Position numbers and translations under genes: made by a program. A DNA stretch of 64,000 nt from contig JAADJJ010000001.1 in assembly GCA_010092695.1 (NCBI GenBank), positions 434,001 through 498,000 on the forward strand. Direction: 5' to 3'. The stretch comes from Enterobacteriaceae bacterium 4M9. Its GTDB lineage: Bacteria; Pseudomonadota; Gammaproteobacteria; Enterobacterales; Enterobacteriaceae. The notes under the pieces are model-generated. The model had not been told where the DNA came from. It ran no database searches and was given only the letters and a program-made list of their open reading frames with translations. How positions within the stretch are numbered: the stretch's first letter is position 1; every line of letters begins with the position of its first letter. This document shows positions 54,054 through 61,533 of the stretch, in pieces.

Positions 54054-54263
54054 TTATTTACTCAGTTCGGCGGTCATATATACACGATTTTTATACAAGG
54101 CACTGACGATTTTATAAGATGCATTTTCACTCTCAGCTTGTTGAGCCACTTTTGCCTCAGCTCCTGAGAGGGTTGAATCAGTAACACTAATGGTTTTGGA
54201 AAGTGCGTTTGCACTCAGAAAAGAAAGTACAGAGATCAGGACGATACGTTTAGCTGAAAACAT
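54054..54263 (-). CDS. DUF1471 (BhsA/McbA-like) small exported protein
   Basis: A 69-residue protein. Signal peptide MFSAKRIVLISVLSFLSANALS, then a DUF1471 domain (SDLEAKVAQQAE-type region here written LSGAEAKVAQQAESENASYKIVSAL). Family members are periplasmic stress or biofilm proteins such as BhsA and McbA. AAGGT lies six bases before the ATG. It is monocistronic, downstream of and facing the transposase. Confidence 0.78.
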   Translation of the reverse strand: MFSAKRIVLISVLSFLSANALSKTISVTDSTLSGAEAKVAQQAESENASYKIVSALYKNRVYMTAELSK

Positions 54264-54384
54264 TGAATTACCTTATTGCGTAATGATGACCTGCATACCA
54301 GGCCGCTTCCATTCTTGGGCGAAAGTGGCTGGTATGGCATAAGTTTTATGGATATAAATGCTGAAAAACTATTAGCCTGGAAAA

Positions 54385-55125
54385 TTAAAATTCCTGGCAA
54401 GTTGGGCGCAGAACTATTTCATTAATATCGACATCTGCAGGTTGTTCGATGGCATAGGCAATCGCTCTTGCTACCGAGTCTGCAGGAATAGCTTGTTTAT
54501 AGAAGTCGATGACGAAGTTTGAGCTGTCCTCGTCAGAACTTCCCAGCTTCAGCTCACTATCGATGGCACCGGGACAAATAGTGGTCGTGCGAATATGCGC
54601 ACCCACTTCATGACGCAGGCCCTCAGAGATAGCCTTCACCGCGAATTTGGTTCCGCTATACACCGTGCCGCCAGGGCTGAATACCTTGATACCTGCAACC
54701 GACGCCAGATTAATGAAATGACCGGATTGCTGTTTTTCAAAAACAGGAAGGACTGCCGCAATACCGTAAAGAACGCCTTTGATGTTGATATCAATCATGC
54801 GATCCCACTCATCGGTTTTGGCGAGACTGAGTGGAGCTATCGACATCAGGCCCGCGTTATTCACCACCACGTCAACACGGCCAAAAGCTTCAATGGCTTT
54901 GTCGATAATATTCTGGACATCTGCTTTACGCGTCACATCAGCTTCAACAGCAATAGCCTGTCCACCGTCAGCAATAATCCTGGCAGCCAGCTGATCGAGA
55001 CGCTCTTTGCGGCGAGCAGACAACACCAGAATAGCCCCTTTCTTTGCCAGATTCAGGGCTGTAGCTTCACCCAGTCCACTGCTCGCACCTGTAATGACGA
55101 CAACTTTTTTATCGATATTATTCAT
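54385..55125 (-). CDS. Short-chain dehydrogenase/reductase
   Basis: A 246-residue classical SDR. Cofactor motif TGASSGLG (12-19), NNAG (89-92), catalytic Ser142, Tyr156 and Lys160 (YSGTK). ARRK after the second strand suggests NADP(H) preference. The substrate is unknown. It is divergent from the LysR gene at 55262, with a probable operator between them. Confidence 0.9.
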   Translation of the reverse strand: MNNIDKKVVVITGASSGLGEATALNLAKKGAILVLSARRKERLDQLAARIIADGGQAIAVEADVTRKADVQNIIDKAIEAFGRVDVVVNNAGLMSIAPLSLAKTDEWDRMIDINIKGVLYGIAAVLPVFEKQQSGHFINLASVAGIKVFSPGGTVYSGTKFAVKAISEGLRHEVGAHIRTTTICPGAIDSELKLGSSDEDSSNFVIDFYKQAIPADSVARAIAYAIEQPADVDINEIVLRPTCQEF

Positions 55126-55186
55126 CGTATTAGCCTCTTAAATGAATGATTACTTTCTGAACGGGGTTAAGTATCGCAGCGCAAAG

Positions 55187-55222
55187 TGGCATAATAAATG
55201 GAAATTAATACCTTTCAGAATT
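55187..55222. promoter_or_regulatory. Probable LysR operator between the SDR and LysR genes
   Basis: A 36-bp block beginning TGGCATAATA, then ATGGAAATTAATA, and ending CAGAATT. The same elements in the same order and orientation recur at 58252-58283 before the MDR operon. The repetition in two promoters of one cassette points to a shared regulator site. Confidence 0.55.
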
Positions 55223-55261
55223 CCTGAATATGGAATTGTGGGGCCTCAAGGAACTGCTACG

Positions 55262-56161
55262 ATGCAAAACAAGCTGGAGATGCTGCGTATTTTTTGCGTG
55301 GCTGCCGAATCACGAAATTTTAAGGAGGCGGCGACGCTACTGGGGATTTCACCTCAGGCAGTCACCCGGGCAGTAAAGGAACTTGAAGAGCAGCGGGGAG
55401 AGATTTTATTTTACCGCAGTACCCGACAAATAAAGATAACTGCAGATGGAGAACGTCTTGCAAAACAGGCGCGCCACGCAGTCGACTCTCTCGATTCACT
55501 GTTAGTGAAAGGCGTTAAGGATAAAACTGATGAAATGCGGGGGACGGTGAGATTAACCGTGTCTTCGGTATTAGGCCGAAAGCTGGTTGTTCCTGCACTG
55601 GCTGAATTTGCGCGTCAGTATCCGGATATAGTGGTGGACTGTGTGCTGACCGACTCGCACAGCGATGTTATCGATGAACGTATCGATATAGGTATCCGTT
55701 TTGGATTTTTGCCTGACAACCGGTATGTGGCACGCGAACTGGCAAAGATTCATTTTTACCCTGTCGGTACACCCGAACTGATTGATAAGGTTGGAATGCC
55801 TGCCAGCATCGCTGAACTGGATTCTTATCCTCTGACGGCATTATTTGACCATAAAACGGGGCGCTACTGGCCCTGGACGTTTACCGAAAGCCGCAGTTTC
55901 ATCCCGTCGAAACCTCGCTTTATTGCTGATGATCTTGAGGCTGAGTTTCAGGCTATTCTGGCCGGCGTTGGATTTGGGCATATGCCGGGATTTTTAGTTC
56001 TGCCCTGGCTTAAAAGCGGAAAGCTTATTCAGATACTCACCGAGGAGACGTCACCCGTCTGGCGGTTGTACCTTTATCGCCCTCAGCGTGGGCCAACGCC
56101 ACTGAGGATCAGAGCGCTGTTTGACTATCTTATTGATGTGCTGAGTGAACTGGAAACCTGA
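55262..56161 (+). CDS. LysR-family regulator of the redox cassette
   Basis: A 299-residue protein. The N-terminal winged helix is KLEMLRIFCVAAESRNFKEAATLLGISPQAVTRAVKELEEQRGEILFYRSTRQ; the rest is a ligand-binding domain. ATG 55262 has AAGGA nine bases upstream and gives the standard LysR start; the frame is open 40 codons further up. Position and the repeated site suggest it controls the SDR gene and the MDR operon at 58188-56184. Confidence 0.88.
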   Translation: MQNKLEMLRIFCVAAESRNFKEAATLLGISPQAVTRAVKELEEQRGEILFYRSTRQIKITADGERLAKQARHAVDSLDSLLVKGVKDKTDEMRGTVRLTVSSVLGRKLVVPALAEFARQYPDIVVDCVLTDSHSDVIDERIDIGIRFGFLPDNRYVARELAKIHFYPVGTPELIDKVGMPASIAELDSYPLTALFDHKTGRYWPWTFTESRSFIPSKPRFIADDLEAEFQAILAGVGFGHMPGFLVLPWLKSGKLIQILTEETSPVWRLYLYRPQRGPTPLRIRALFDYLIDVLSELET

Positions 56162-56183
56162 CCCGAAAAGGGGTCAGGTTTAT

Positions 56184-57203
56184 TCAGACAGGATCAACCC
56201 TGACAATGATTTTGCCGAGTTGTTGATTTGATTCGAGATACTGGTGTGCTTCCCGCAGCTCTTCAAATTTAAAGCATTTATCTATCTGTGGCTTCAGGAA
56301 ACCCGCTCCCATACCGCTCAGGATAAAACGCTTTGCTTTTTCCCGTATGGCTGGGTCATTCAACACTTCCAGAAAGAGGAATCCCCGCATAGTGAGACTC
56401 TTACGCAATGCCAGTCGCAGAGGAAAAGGCGTGACATCAGGACTCAGCGCACCATGCATGACCATACGTCCTTTTACGGACATGGCCTGTGCGATATGTT
56501 CAATCTGAGGCCCACCAACAGCATCAAACGCGACATCAAGATAGTCCCCTCCTAACCGCGAAACAATCGCCTGATAGAGGTCAGGTTCATCTTCACTGGC
56601 AATGACATCTTTCACACCTAAGGCAAGCAGACGTTCCTTTTTCTCCACCGTCAGGGTGCTGGCAATCACTCTGGCACCCGCCGCTTGTGCAATCTGAACC
56701 GCAGCCAGGCCAACACTGCTCGATGCCGCAGTAATCAGCACGGATGCGCCCTTTGTCACTTCCCCGGCATGCATGATCCCGCCCCAGGCGGTAAGGTATT
56801 GCATCCACACCGATGAGGCTTCTTCCCAGCTCAGGCTGTCAGGTTTATGTACAAGATAGCTTTCAGGGATCAGCAGCTTATCTGCGCAAGTGCCAAAACG
56901 CGCCAGGCTGTCAGAAGGCAGCACTGAAACATTATCCCCCGCAGAGAACTGCTTAACACCTTCACCCGTAGCCAGCACCACGCCAGCCCCTTCGTAACCA
57001 AGGCGAGAGGGAAACACAGCCTTTTCGATGTAAGTACCCCGTCTGAACATGGTATCTGCCCGGTTCAGACCGATGGTTTTCATCTGAATCAGCACCTCAC
57101 CTGCTGCCGGTAAGGCAACAGGGAGGTTTTCGAGTTCAAGGACATCGGCTTCTCCGGTGCAGTTAAAGCGCCAGGTTCTCGCCATCAGGCCGTTAAATGA
57201 CAT
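56184..57203 (-). CDS. MDR-family zinc-independent oxidoreductase (quinone-reductase-like)
   Basis: A 339-residue NAD(P)H-dependent reductase of the medium-chain family. GYEGAGVVLATGEGVKQFSAGDNV starts the catalytic domain; the cofactor motif is ITAASSSVGLAAVQIAQAAG, the SSSVG variant found in quinone reductase-like members. No structural zinc cysteines are seen. ATG 57203 has AAGG nine bases upstream and overlaps the preceding gene by 11 bp. The frame reaches the stop just before the convergent LysR gene. Confidence 0.85.
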   Translation of the reverse strand: MSFNGLMARTWRFNCTGEADVLELENLPVALPAAGEVLIQMKTIGLNRADTMFRRGTYIEKAVFPSRLGYEGAGVVLATGEGVKQFSAGDNVSVLPSDSLARFGTCADKLLIPESYLVHKPDSLSWEEASSVWMQYLTAWGGIMHAGEVTKGASVLITAASSSVGLAAVQIAQAAGARVIASTLTVEKKERLLALGVKDVIASEDEPDLYQAIVSRLGGDYLDVAFDAVGGPQIEHIAQAMSVKGRMVMHGALSPDVTPFPLRLALRKSLTMRGFLFLEVLNDPAIREKAKRFILSGMGAGFLKPQIDKCFKFEELREAHQYLESNQQLGKIIVRVDPV

Positions 57204-58188
57204 CAATCACTACCTTGATGGAAGCTGAACCATCCTGAACTGCGTGGTGGGCATCAATGGCCTGGTCGAGGGAGAAATGACGCGCATCAACGACCGGACG
57301 AATTTTGCCTTCTTCAACCAGACGGGTGGCGGTTTTCAGAACTTCGCCGTGATGGGCACGACGTTCACCTGTGAGCATTGGCAGCAGAATGAAGACACCC
57401 GACAGGGTTGCACAACGCAGCGATGACGTTGCCAGGTTATGGTCGCCAAATGCTGCACAGCTGGTGATATGGCCGTAATAGCGCGTCATGGAAAGTGAGG
57501 CGTCGAGGACAGGGCCACCAACCGTATCGTAAACGATATCAAAGCCTTCACCATCGGTGCATTTCTCAATGATGTCCTGTGTGGAATCCTTTGTGTAATC
57601 CAGTGGAGTCGCGCCCAGCTTTGAAATCAGCTCCTGATCTGCCGTACATCCGGTAGCCGACACTTTTGCACCGAGTGCATTTGCCAACTGGACAACCATG
57701 TTACCAACACCACCGGCACCACCCTGTACCAGCACATGCTGGCCAGCCTGCACATTGGCATTATCGACAAGGCCAGACCATGCCGTGAGGAACGTTAACG
57801 GCAGAGCTGCGGCTTCACGCATGGAAAGATTACGGGGTTTGATAGCAAGCAGGTCTGCATCTGCAGCAATGAACTCAGCCAGTGAACCCTGAAGGCCGCG
57901 AACGCCACCGGTCAGGCCGTAGACTTCATCTCCAACACTGAACTGGGTTACGCCTTCACCGACAGCAACCACTTCCCCTGCCATATCAGTACCCTGAACA
58001 GCCGGAAGCTGAGGCATGGCGTACGGCGCTTCCCCAAGACGAATTTTATAATCAATCGGGTTTACGCCGCTGGCATGAACACGCACCAGAACCTGACCAG
58101 CCTGTGGTTGTGGCACCGGGAGTTCTTTACGGGCAAATTTATCATCACCGAAATTTTCGAGTACGAGAGCAGTCATTGTCTGGTTCAT
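57193..58188 (-). CDS. MDR-family zinc-independent oxidoreductase
   Basis: A 331-residue protein of the quinone oxidoreductase type: ASGVNPIDYKIRLGE, GTDMAGEVVAVGEGVTQFSVGDEV, and cofactor motif VQGGAGGVGNMVVQLANALGAKV. First gene of a two-gene operon with the reductase at 57203. The two proteins are distant paralogs, so they probably act on related carbonyl or quinone substrates. The upstream region has a copy of the operator-like block. Confidence 0.87.
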   Translation of the reverse strand: MNQTMTALVLENFGDDKFARKELPVPQPQAGQVLVRVHASGVNPIDYKIRLGEAPYAMPQLPAVQGTDMAGEVVAVGEGVTQFSVGDEVYGLTGGVRGLQGSLAEFIAADADLLAIKPRNLSMREAAALPLTFLTAWSGLVDNANVQAGQHVLVQGGAGGVGNMVVQLANALGAKVSATGCTADQELISKLGATPLDYTKDSTQDIIEKCTDGEGFDIVYDTVGGPVLDASLSMTRYYGHITSCAAFGDHNLATSSLRCATLSGVFILLPMLTGERRAHHGEVLKTATRLVEEGKIRPVVDARHFSLDQAIDAHHAVQDGSASIKVVIDVI

Positions 58189-58251
58189 GTGTATTCCTGT
58201 TATGTAATTGGGGGACGGACAGAAGATAACAGGAACCAGTCATCCATTTAA

Positions 58252-58283
58252 TGGCATAGTATGGATTTGATAATTCCAGAATT
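58252..58283. promoter_or_regulatory. Second copy of the LysR operator-like block
   Basis: A 32-bp block TGGCATAGTA, then TGGATTTGATAATTCCA (partly palindromic, TGGA.TT...AA.TCCA), ending CAGAATT. It lies 64-95 bp upstream of the MDR operon start and parallels 55187-55222. Confidence 0.55.
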
Positions 58284-58661
58284 AGCACCAATAAGCTGCA
58301 AAGCTTATGTTTATTTCCTTAGTGAAGCAGTTCTATAGTTAAGATAGTTCGACCTATTTTTATCAACTGTGAGCTGATGATGAGTGGTTATTGCAGGTTT
58401 GAGCTTTTATAAATGCAGATCTCTACAAGCCGATAAGGTCCGCTTTTGGCCCATATCGGAAATAGATAACCCGTACCGTTCGCGGCTTTATCCGGACGAT
58501 GCGGTGTTATCGTCTAACGATAACGCGCCCAGAGTAACCAGCCTCCCAAACAAAACAAAAGCGAAAAGATACTGCCCGACGATGACGAGCATGAATTTGG
58601 CGATAAAGACTAAATTGAATTCAGGCTTCACTGGTATGACTACATAGATAAGGCTCTTAAA
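58284..58661. other. Gap upstream of the alpha/beta hydrolase gene
   Basis: 378 bp between divergent genes. An 87-codon open frame (58384-58647) is present, but it lacks a ribosome-binding site and any recognisable domain, so it is not called. Confidence 0.5.
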
Positions 58662-59519
58662 ATGAATTCGATAATCATACCCGTCAATCAAGGCGGATAT
58701 CTTGCGGCCACAGTTTGGGAGAGAAGCAATGCCAAAGCATTGGTTATCGTTCACCCGGCAACGGCAGTTGTACAGGCATTCTATAAGGGATTTGCAGAGT
58801 ATCTTTTTAACAGAGGATTCAGCGTTCTCACTTATGATTACCGCGGCACGGGGCTTTCGAAATCCGGGAGGGTCTGTCATTACAACGTCTCAATGTCGGA
58901 CTGGATCGAGCAGGACGTCGGATGCATAACAGCATGGGCTAAAGAGCGTTTCCCGGACGTTAGCCTGCTGGCAGTAGGGCACAGTGTGGGAGGTCATGCC
59001 GTTCTACTTTCGTCTGCCACCCAATCTTTGCAGGCAGCGGTCATTGTGGCCTCACATGCCGGTGTGACGAGCACGATAAAACGAACTGTAGAAAAAGTCC
59101 GAGTCTGGTGCTTATTGCGTGTCCTTGCCCCAGTTCTTTGCAGTATCTTCGGCTACATGCCTGCTAGGCGCCTGGGGCTCGGCGAAGATTTACCGGCTCC
59201 GGTGATGCTTCAGTGGGGGCGCTGGAGTGCAATGCCGGGATATTTCTACGATGACCCAGAATGGAATGCACGCCAGCGGGCAGGTGAGATAACGTTACCC
59301 GTGCTGGTGATGGGTTTTGATGACGATCCATGGGCTAACCCTGAAGCTATTACAAGGTTGTTGGAGCCGGTACTAAACGCAAAAATAGAGCGTCTCGAGA
59401 TACGGCGTTCAGATTTTGGTCTTTCGTCCATTGGCCATATGGGCTTTTTTCGTGCGCGATGTGCGGAAAAAATATGGCCTGTCGTCGGACAATGGCTAGA
59501 GAGTCGATGCCCGGACTGA
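58662..59519 (+). CDS. Alpha/beta hydrolase
   Basis: A 285-residue cytosolic protein without a signal peptide. Alpha/beta hydrolase features: VHPATAVVQAFYKGFAEYLF oxyanion region, TYDYRGTGLS, nucleophile elbow GHSVGG with Ser108, candidate Asp in MGFDDDPWAN and His in GHMGFFR. Typical of the serine aminopeptidase-like/lysophospholipase-like hydrolases; the substrate is not known. It is the last gene before the right terminal repeat of the possible transposable unit. Confidence 0.82.
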   Translation: MNSIIIPVNQGGYLAATVWERSNAKALVIVHPATAVVQAFYKGFAEYLFNRGFSVLTYDYRGTGLSKSGRVCHYNVSMSDWIEQDVGCITAWAKERFPDVSLLAVGHSVGGHAVLLSSATQSLQAAVIVASHAGVTSTIKRTVEKVRVWCLLRVLAPVLCSIFGYMPARRLGLGEDLPAPVMLQWGRWSAMPGYFYDDPEWNARQRAGEITLPVLVMGFDDDPWANPEAITRLLEPVLNAKIERLEIRRSDFGLSSIGHMGFFRARCAEKIWPVVGQWLESRCPD

Positions 59520-59604
59520 ACGAAGTATGGGTATTAAGTACTGAGTCTTACCAGTTTAATATCCGCCTCTGGCACCCAGCGGATATTTCATTGTTATCCT
59601 TCCC

Positions 59605-59648
59605 TGGACATTTCTAATGAGCCACTGATTAGACATTTTTACTGAGCT
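59605..59648 (-). repeat. Right terminal repeat (inverted copy of 52459-52503)
   Basis: Read on the minus strand: AGCTCAGTAAAAATGTCTAA, a 6-bp spacer, GCTCATTAG, A, AATGTCCAGG. Against the left end 16 of 20 bases match in the outer block, and all of GCTCATTAG and AATGTCCAGG match. Confidence 0.65.
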
Positions 59649-59698
59649 TTGACAGCTACAGCATACGTTTTACGTCGGTCGCCTTCATCAGCAACGTT

Positions 59699-59745
59699 GT
59701 AATATCGACTGAGGTATGGGTGGTGCATACCTCAGTCGATATTAC
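59699..59745. repeat. 20-bp perfect inverted repeat, 7-nt loop
   Basis: GTAATATCGACTGAGGTATG (59699-59718) and its exact reverse complement (59726-59745). It could form a very stable hairpin in single-stranded DNA or RNA. No T run follows on either strand. It lies between IS remnants. Confidence 0.8.
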
Positions 59746-59758
59746 GGCTGCGCCCGGA

Positions 59759-59803
59759 TTAAACATAACATCTGACTCCTGTACCACTTACAGCATACGT
59801 TTT
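59759..59803 (+). repeat. Direct copy of the sequence flanking the ISNCY left end
   Basis: ATTAAACATAACATCTGACT and following bases match 27 of 31 positions with ATTGAACATAACATCTGGCT... starting at 52424, in the same orientation. CAGCATACGTTTTA at 59790 also repeats 59658-59671. These look like end fragments of related insertion sequences stacked at one site. Confidence 0.55.
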
Positions 59804-59924
59804 AGGCCGGGCCGGTGTGTCAGTACCACTCACTGCATGCAGAGTAAAAATCCCCCTTCAAAGAAGGGGGCATTGATTACGCCCCAGAGGGGCGTTCTTA
59901 GTTCAGACTCTGAGAGCCTTCTCT

Positions 59925-60320
59925 TCACATTTCTTTTAACGGTAGTTGCTTCTCTTCCGACTCATGTTTTTCCTGGTACTTCACGTACTTTCTTATCATC
60001 TCTTCATTAACACCTACGGTGTCAACACAGTAACCTAGTGCCCAGAAATGATTCCCCCACAATTTATTCTTTCTCAAGTATGGAAACTTGCTGAACAAAA
60101 GCAATGCGGTCCTTCCCTTTAAATGCCCTAAATGAACATGATCCACCTGAACATTCAGTTCAACAACTTCTATACCAGGTTGCTCACTTAATATCCTGAT
60201 TTGTTTATACACTTCACGGCCAACATTGTTACGCAGGATGCGAAATCGGTACTTGGGTGTCCAGACGATATGATATTGACAACACCACAGCACATGAGAT
60301 GCTTTCTGGAATCTACTCAT
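59925..60320 (-). CDS. tnpA: IS200 transposase TnpA with an internal deletion
   Basis: A 131-residue Y1 (HUH) transposase. It starts MSRFQKASHVLWCCQYHIVW, keeps the HUH pair in VQVDHVHL and the catalytic tyrosine region EEMIRKYVKYQEK. Compared with my memory of full IS200 TnpA (about 152 residues) some 15 residues that normally follow DHVHL are missing, joining it directly to GHLKGRTALL. The deletion is in frame. It removes part of the fold next to the active site, so the protein is probably inactive. Confidence 0.82.
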   Translation of the reverse strand: MSRFQKASHVLWCCQYHIVWTPKYRFRILRNNVGREVYKQIRILSEQPGIEVVELNVQVDHVHLGHLKGRTALLLFSKFPYLRKNKLWGNHFWALGYCVDTVGVNEEMIRKYVKYQEKHESEEKQLPLKEM

Positions 60321-60373
60321 GGTTAAATCCTTATCAGTTATGTGGATAACAGATTCGGATTTAACCATGAGTA
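60313..60373. promoter_or_regulatory. Inverted repeat masking the tnpA start
   Basis: CTACTCATGGTTAAATCC (60313-60330) and GGATTTAACCATGAGTAG (60356-60373) are exact reverse complements. In tnpA mRNA they would pair and hide both the AAGGA site and the AUG. IS200 is known to restrict its transposase through such a leader structure. Confidence 0.75.
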
Positions 60374-60441
60374 GCATTACTGGCAGAGCCAATCTGTTGC
60401 TGACCACCTCCATAGGAGGTGGTGTTCAGATGGGGATAAAT

Positions 60442-60465
60442 AATAAAGCCCCGGAGGGCTTTATT
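60442..60465. terminator. Bidirectional terminator between IS200 and the next gene
   Basis: 10-bp stem AATAAAGCCC / GGGCTTTATT around a 4-nt loop, 6 bp after the stop of the gene at 60471-60989. Confidence 0.75.
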
Positions 60466-60470
60466 TAGTA

Positions 60471-60989
60471 TCAACTGGCCGGTTGTTGCCCTGATGGTGG
60501 GGCCTGATTTGAGCCTTTCGTCGCATGTAGCAGAGCAAGAACGCCTGCTTCACCAAACTCTTTATACAGCCTGCTCATTTCTTTATGAGCATTCGTTTTT
60601 TTCTGACTATTCCGCTCTTTTTCGCAAGCTTTCATGACCTTCTCTGTCTCGCTTTTGAGTTTTTCTAGATCAGTTTCGTCGATGAAAAAAGCGGCTTGGT
60701 TTACTTTTCCTCCGACGTCAGCATCTGTGGGAACAGGTCTGGTTGAGATCGGTAAGTTTTTTTGTTTTAACGCATGAATTACGGCTGAGGCACGATTCAC
60801 ACATAAATCAGCTGGGATATTGTAGCCAGTCGTGGTCACCGTATTTCCTTCACACAGAGCAGCAAAAGTACAGAGTGTGGACCGATGCATTTTCTGGATT
60901 AAATCCAGCATAATGGTATTACCAGAAAAATGGTTTTGGAGTTTATGGCGGGCGATTTCAGTGGGGTACTTCTCTGATACTTTTTCCAT
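60471..60989 (-). CDS. Hypothetical protein with a helix-turn-helix-like N-terminal part
   Basis: A 172-residue soluble protein. Residues about 37-80 (STLCTFAALCEGNTVTTTGYNI, then NRASAVIHALKQKNLPI) resemble the small helix-turn-helix domains found in prophage and plasmid proteins. Then a region with VNQAAFFIDETDLEKLKSETEKVMKACEKERN (a charged helix) and a Pro/Gln-rich tail. The specific function is unknown. It may be a prophage remnant in the island. Confidence 0.55.
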   Translation of the reverse strand: MEKVSEKYPTEIARHKLQNHFSGNTIMLDLIQKMHRSTLCTFAALCEGNTVTTTGYNIPADLCVNRASAVIHALKQKNLPISTRPVPTDADVGGKVNQAAFFIDETDLEKLKSETEKVMKACEKERNSQKKTNAHKEMSRLYKEFGEAGVLALLHATKGSNQAPPSGQQPAS

Positions 60990-61114
60990 TCAGATACCTG
61001 TCTATAAAAGTTTAATAACAGGTGACAGCGTTCGGATGAGCCTTCGCACATCAAAAAACAGAGAAAAATGCCTGGCAAGTAGGTACTAAGTTCTACATAA
61101 TGCAGCACCACTTG

Positions 61115-61139
61115 ACAAACGCCCGATTAGGGCGTTTGT
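61115..61139. terminator. Terminator-like stem upstream of the hypothetical gene
   Basis: Perfect 10-bp stem ACAAACGCCC / GGGCGTTTGT around GATTA. Only a short T run follows. No plus-strand gene directly upstream was identified. Confidence 0.55.
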
Positions 61140-61177
61140 TGTTCAGGTAAGATTCAGTTTTCGCGAACTGAGTCACC

Positions 61178-61236
61178 GGCAGCTATCAGAATCCTTAGTT
61201 TCTCAGGCCGAAGATCTGATAGCTGCCTCGTTTTTT
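61178..61236 (+). terminator. 13-bp perfect stem with T run
   Basis: GGCAGCTATCAGA (61178-61190) and TCTGATAGCTGCC (61215-61227) with a 24-nt loop, then TTTTTT (61231-61236). The long loop is unusual for a simple terminator. The rest of 61237-61496 shows no gene. Confidence 0.5.
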
Positions 61237-61496
61237 CTGACAATCAACCCGATCATCAGAACCCCTTATTCTAACCTACCCCAATAGTACCGACATAGCT
61301 TTTTGTCGATCTTTTTTCGCTTAATTTTCAATATAATTACCTGATTGGTAGCTGAAATTATCATCGTAACAGCGTAAAGGCGTACAAGCTCAACTCCTGT
61401 TTAAACATACAGCGAAGAGTTGATGAAAAAAACGTCATCATAATGTTCTTCATGTCTGGCATTTACCATAACATCCGTTCGACGGGCCGAACCATG

Positions 61497-61522
61497 AAGG
61501 CTCCGTGTGCGGAGCCTTTTTT
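61497..61522 (+). terminator. Terminator at the right edge of the island
   Basis: Stem AAGGCTCCG / CGGAGCCTT around TGTG, followed by a T run to 61522 on the plus strand. It is correctly oriented to end transcripts from yiaA in a yiaA-wecH neighbourhood without the island. Confidence 0.8.
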
Positions 61523-61533
61523 CTGGCTGATTT

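Larger units (their letters stand above)
52459..59648. mobile_element. Possible 7.2-kb ISNCY-based unit with passenger genes
   Basis: A transposase gene lies just inside a complex terminal sequence at 52459-52503. An inverted copy of that sequence is at 59605-59648. No right-end copy is found directly after the transposase. Between the two ends are a DUF1471 gene, an SDR, a LysR regulator, two MDR oxidoreductases and an alpha/beta hydrolase. The simplest reading is a transposable unit carrying cargo; alternatively the right end belongs to a second, deleted copy. The outer boundaries and target duplication were not resolved. Confidence 0.5.
59851..60425 (-). mobile_element. IS200-type insertion sequence, probably defective
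   Basis: It contains an IS200/IS605-family TnpA gene. Hairpins occur at both sides: CCCCCTTC/GAAGGGGG (59852-59870) and ACGCCCC/GGGGCGT (59879-59895) on the 3' side of tnpA, ACCACCTCC/GGAGGTGGT (60403-60423) on the 5' side. Exact ends were not fixed. Confidence 0.65.

Noticed and set aside
58384..58647. 87-codon frame in the gap before the alpha/beta hydrolase
   Set aside because: No ribosome-binding site, no recognisable domain, and it covers a divergent promoter region.
59699..59745. Integron attC site
   Set aside because: The hairpin is perfect and lacks the RYYYAAC/GTTRRRY core sites and the unpaired bases that attC sites need.
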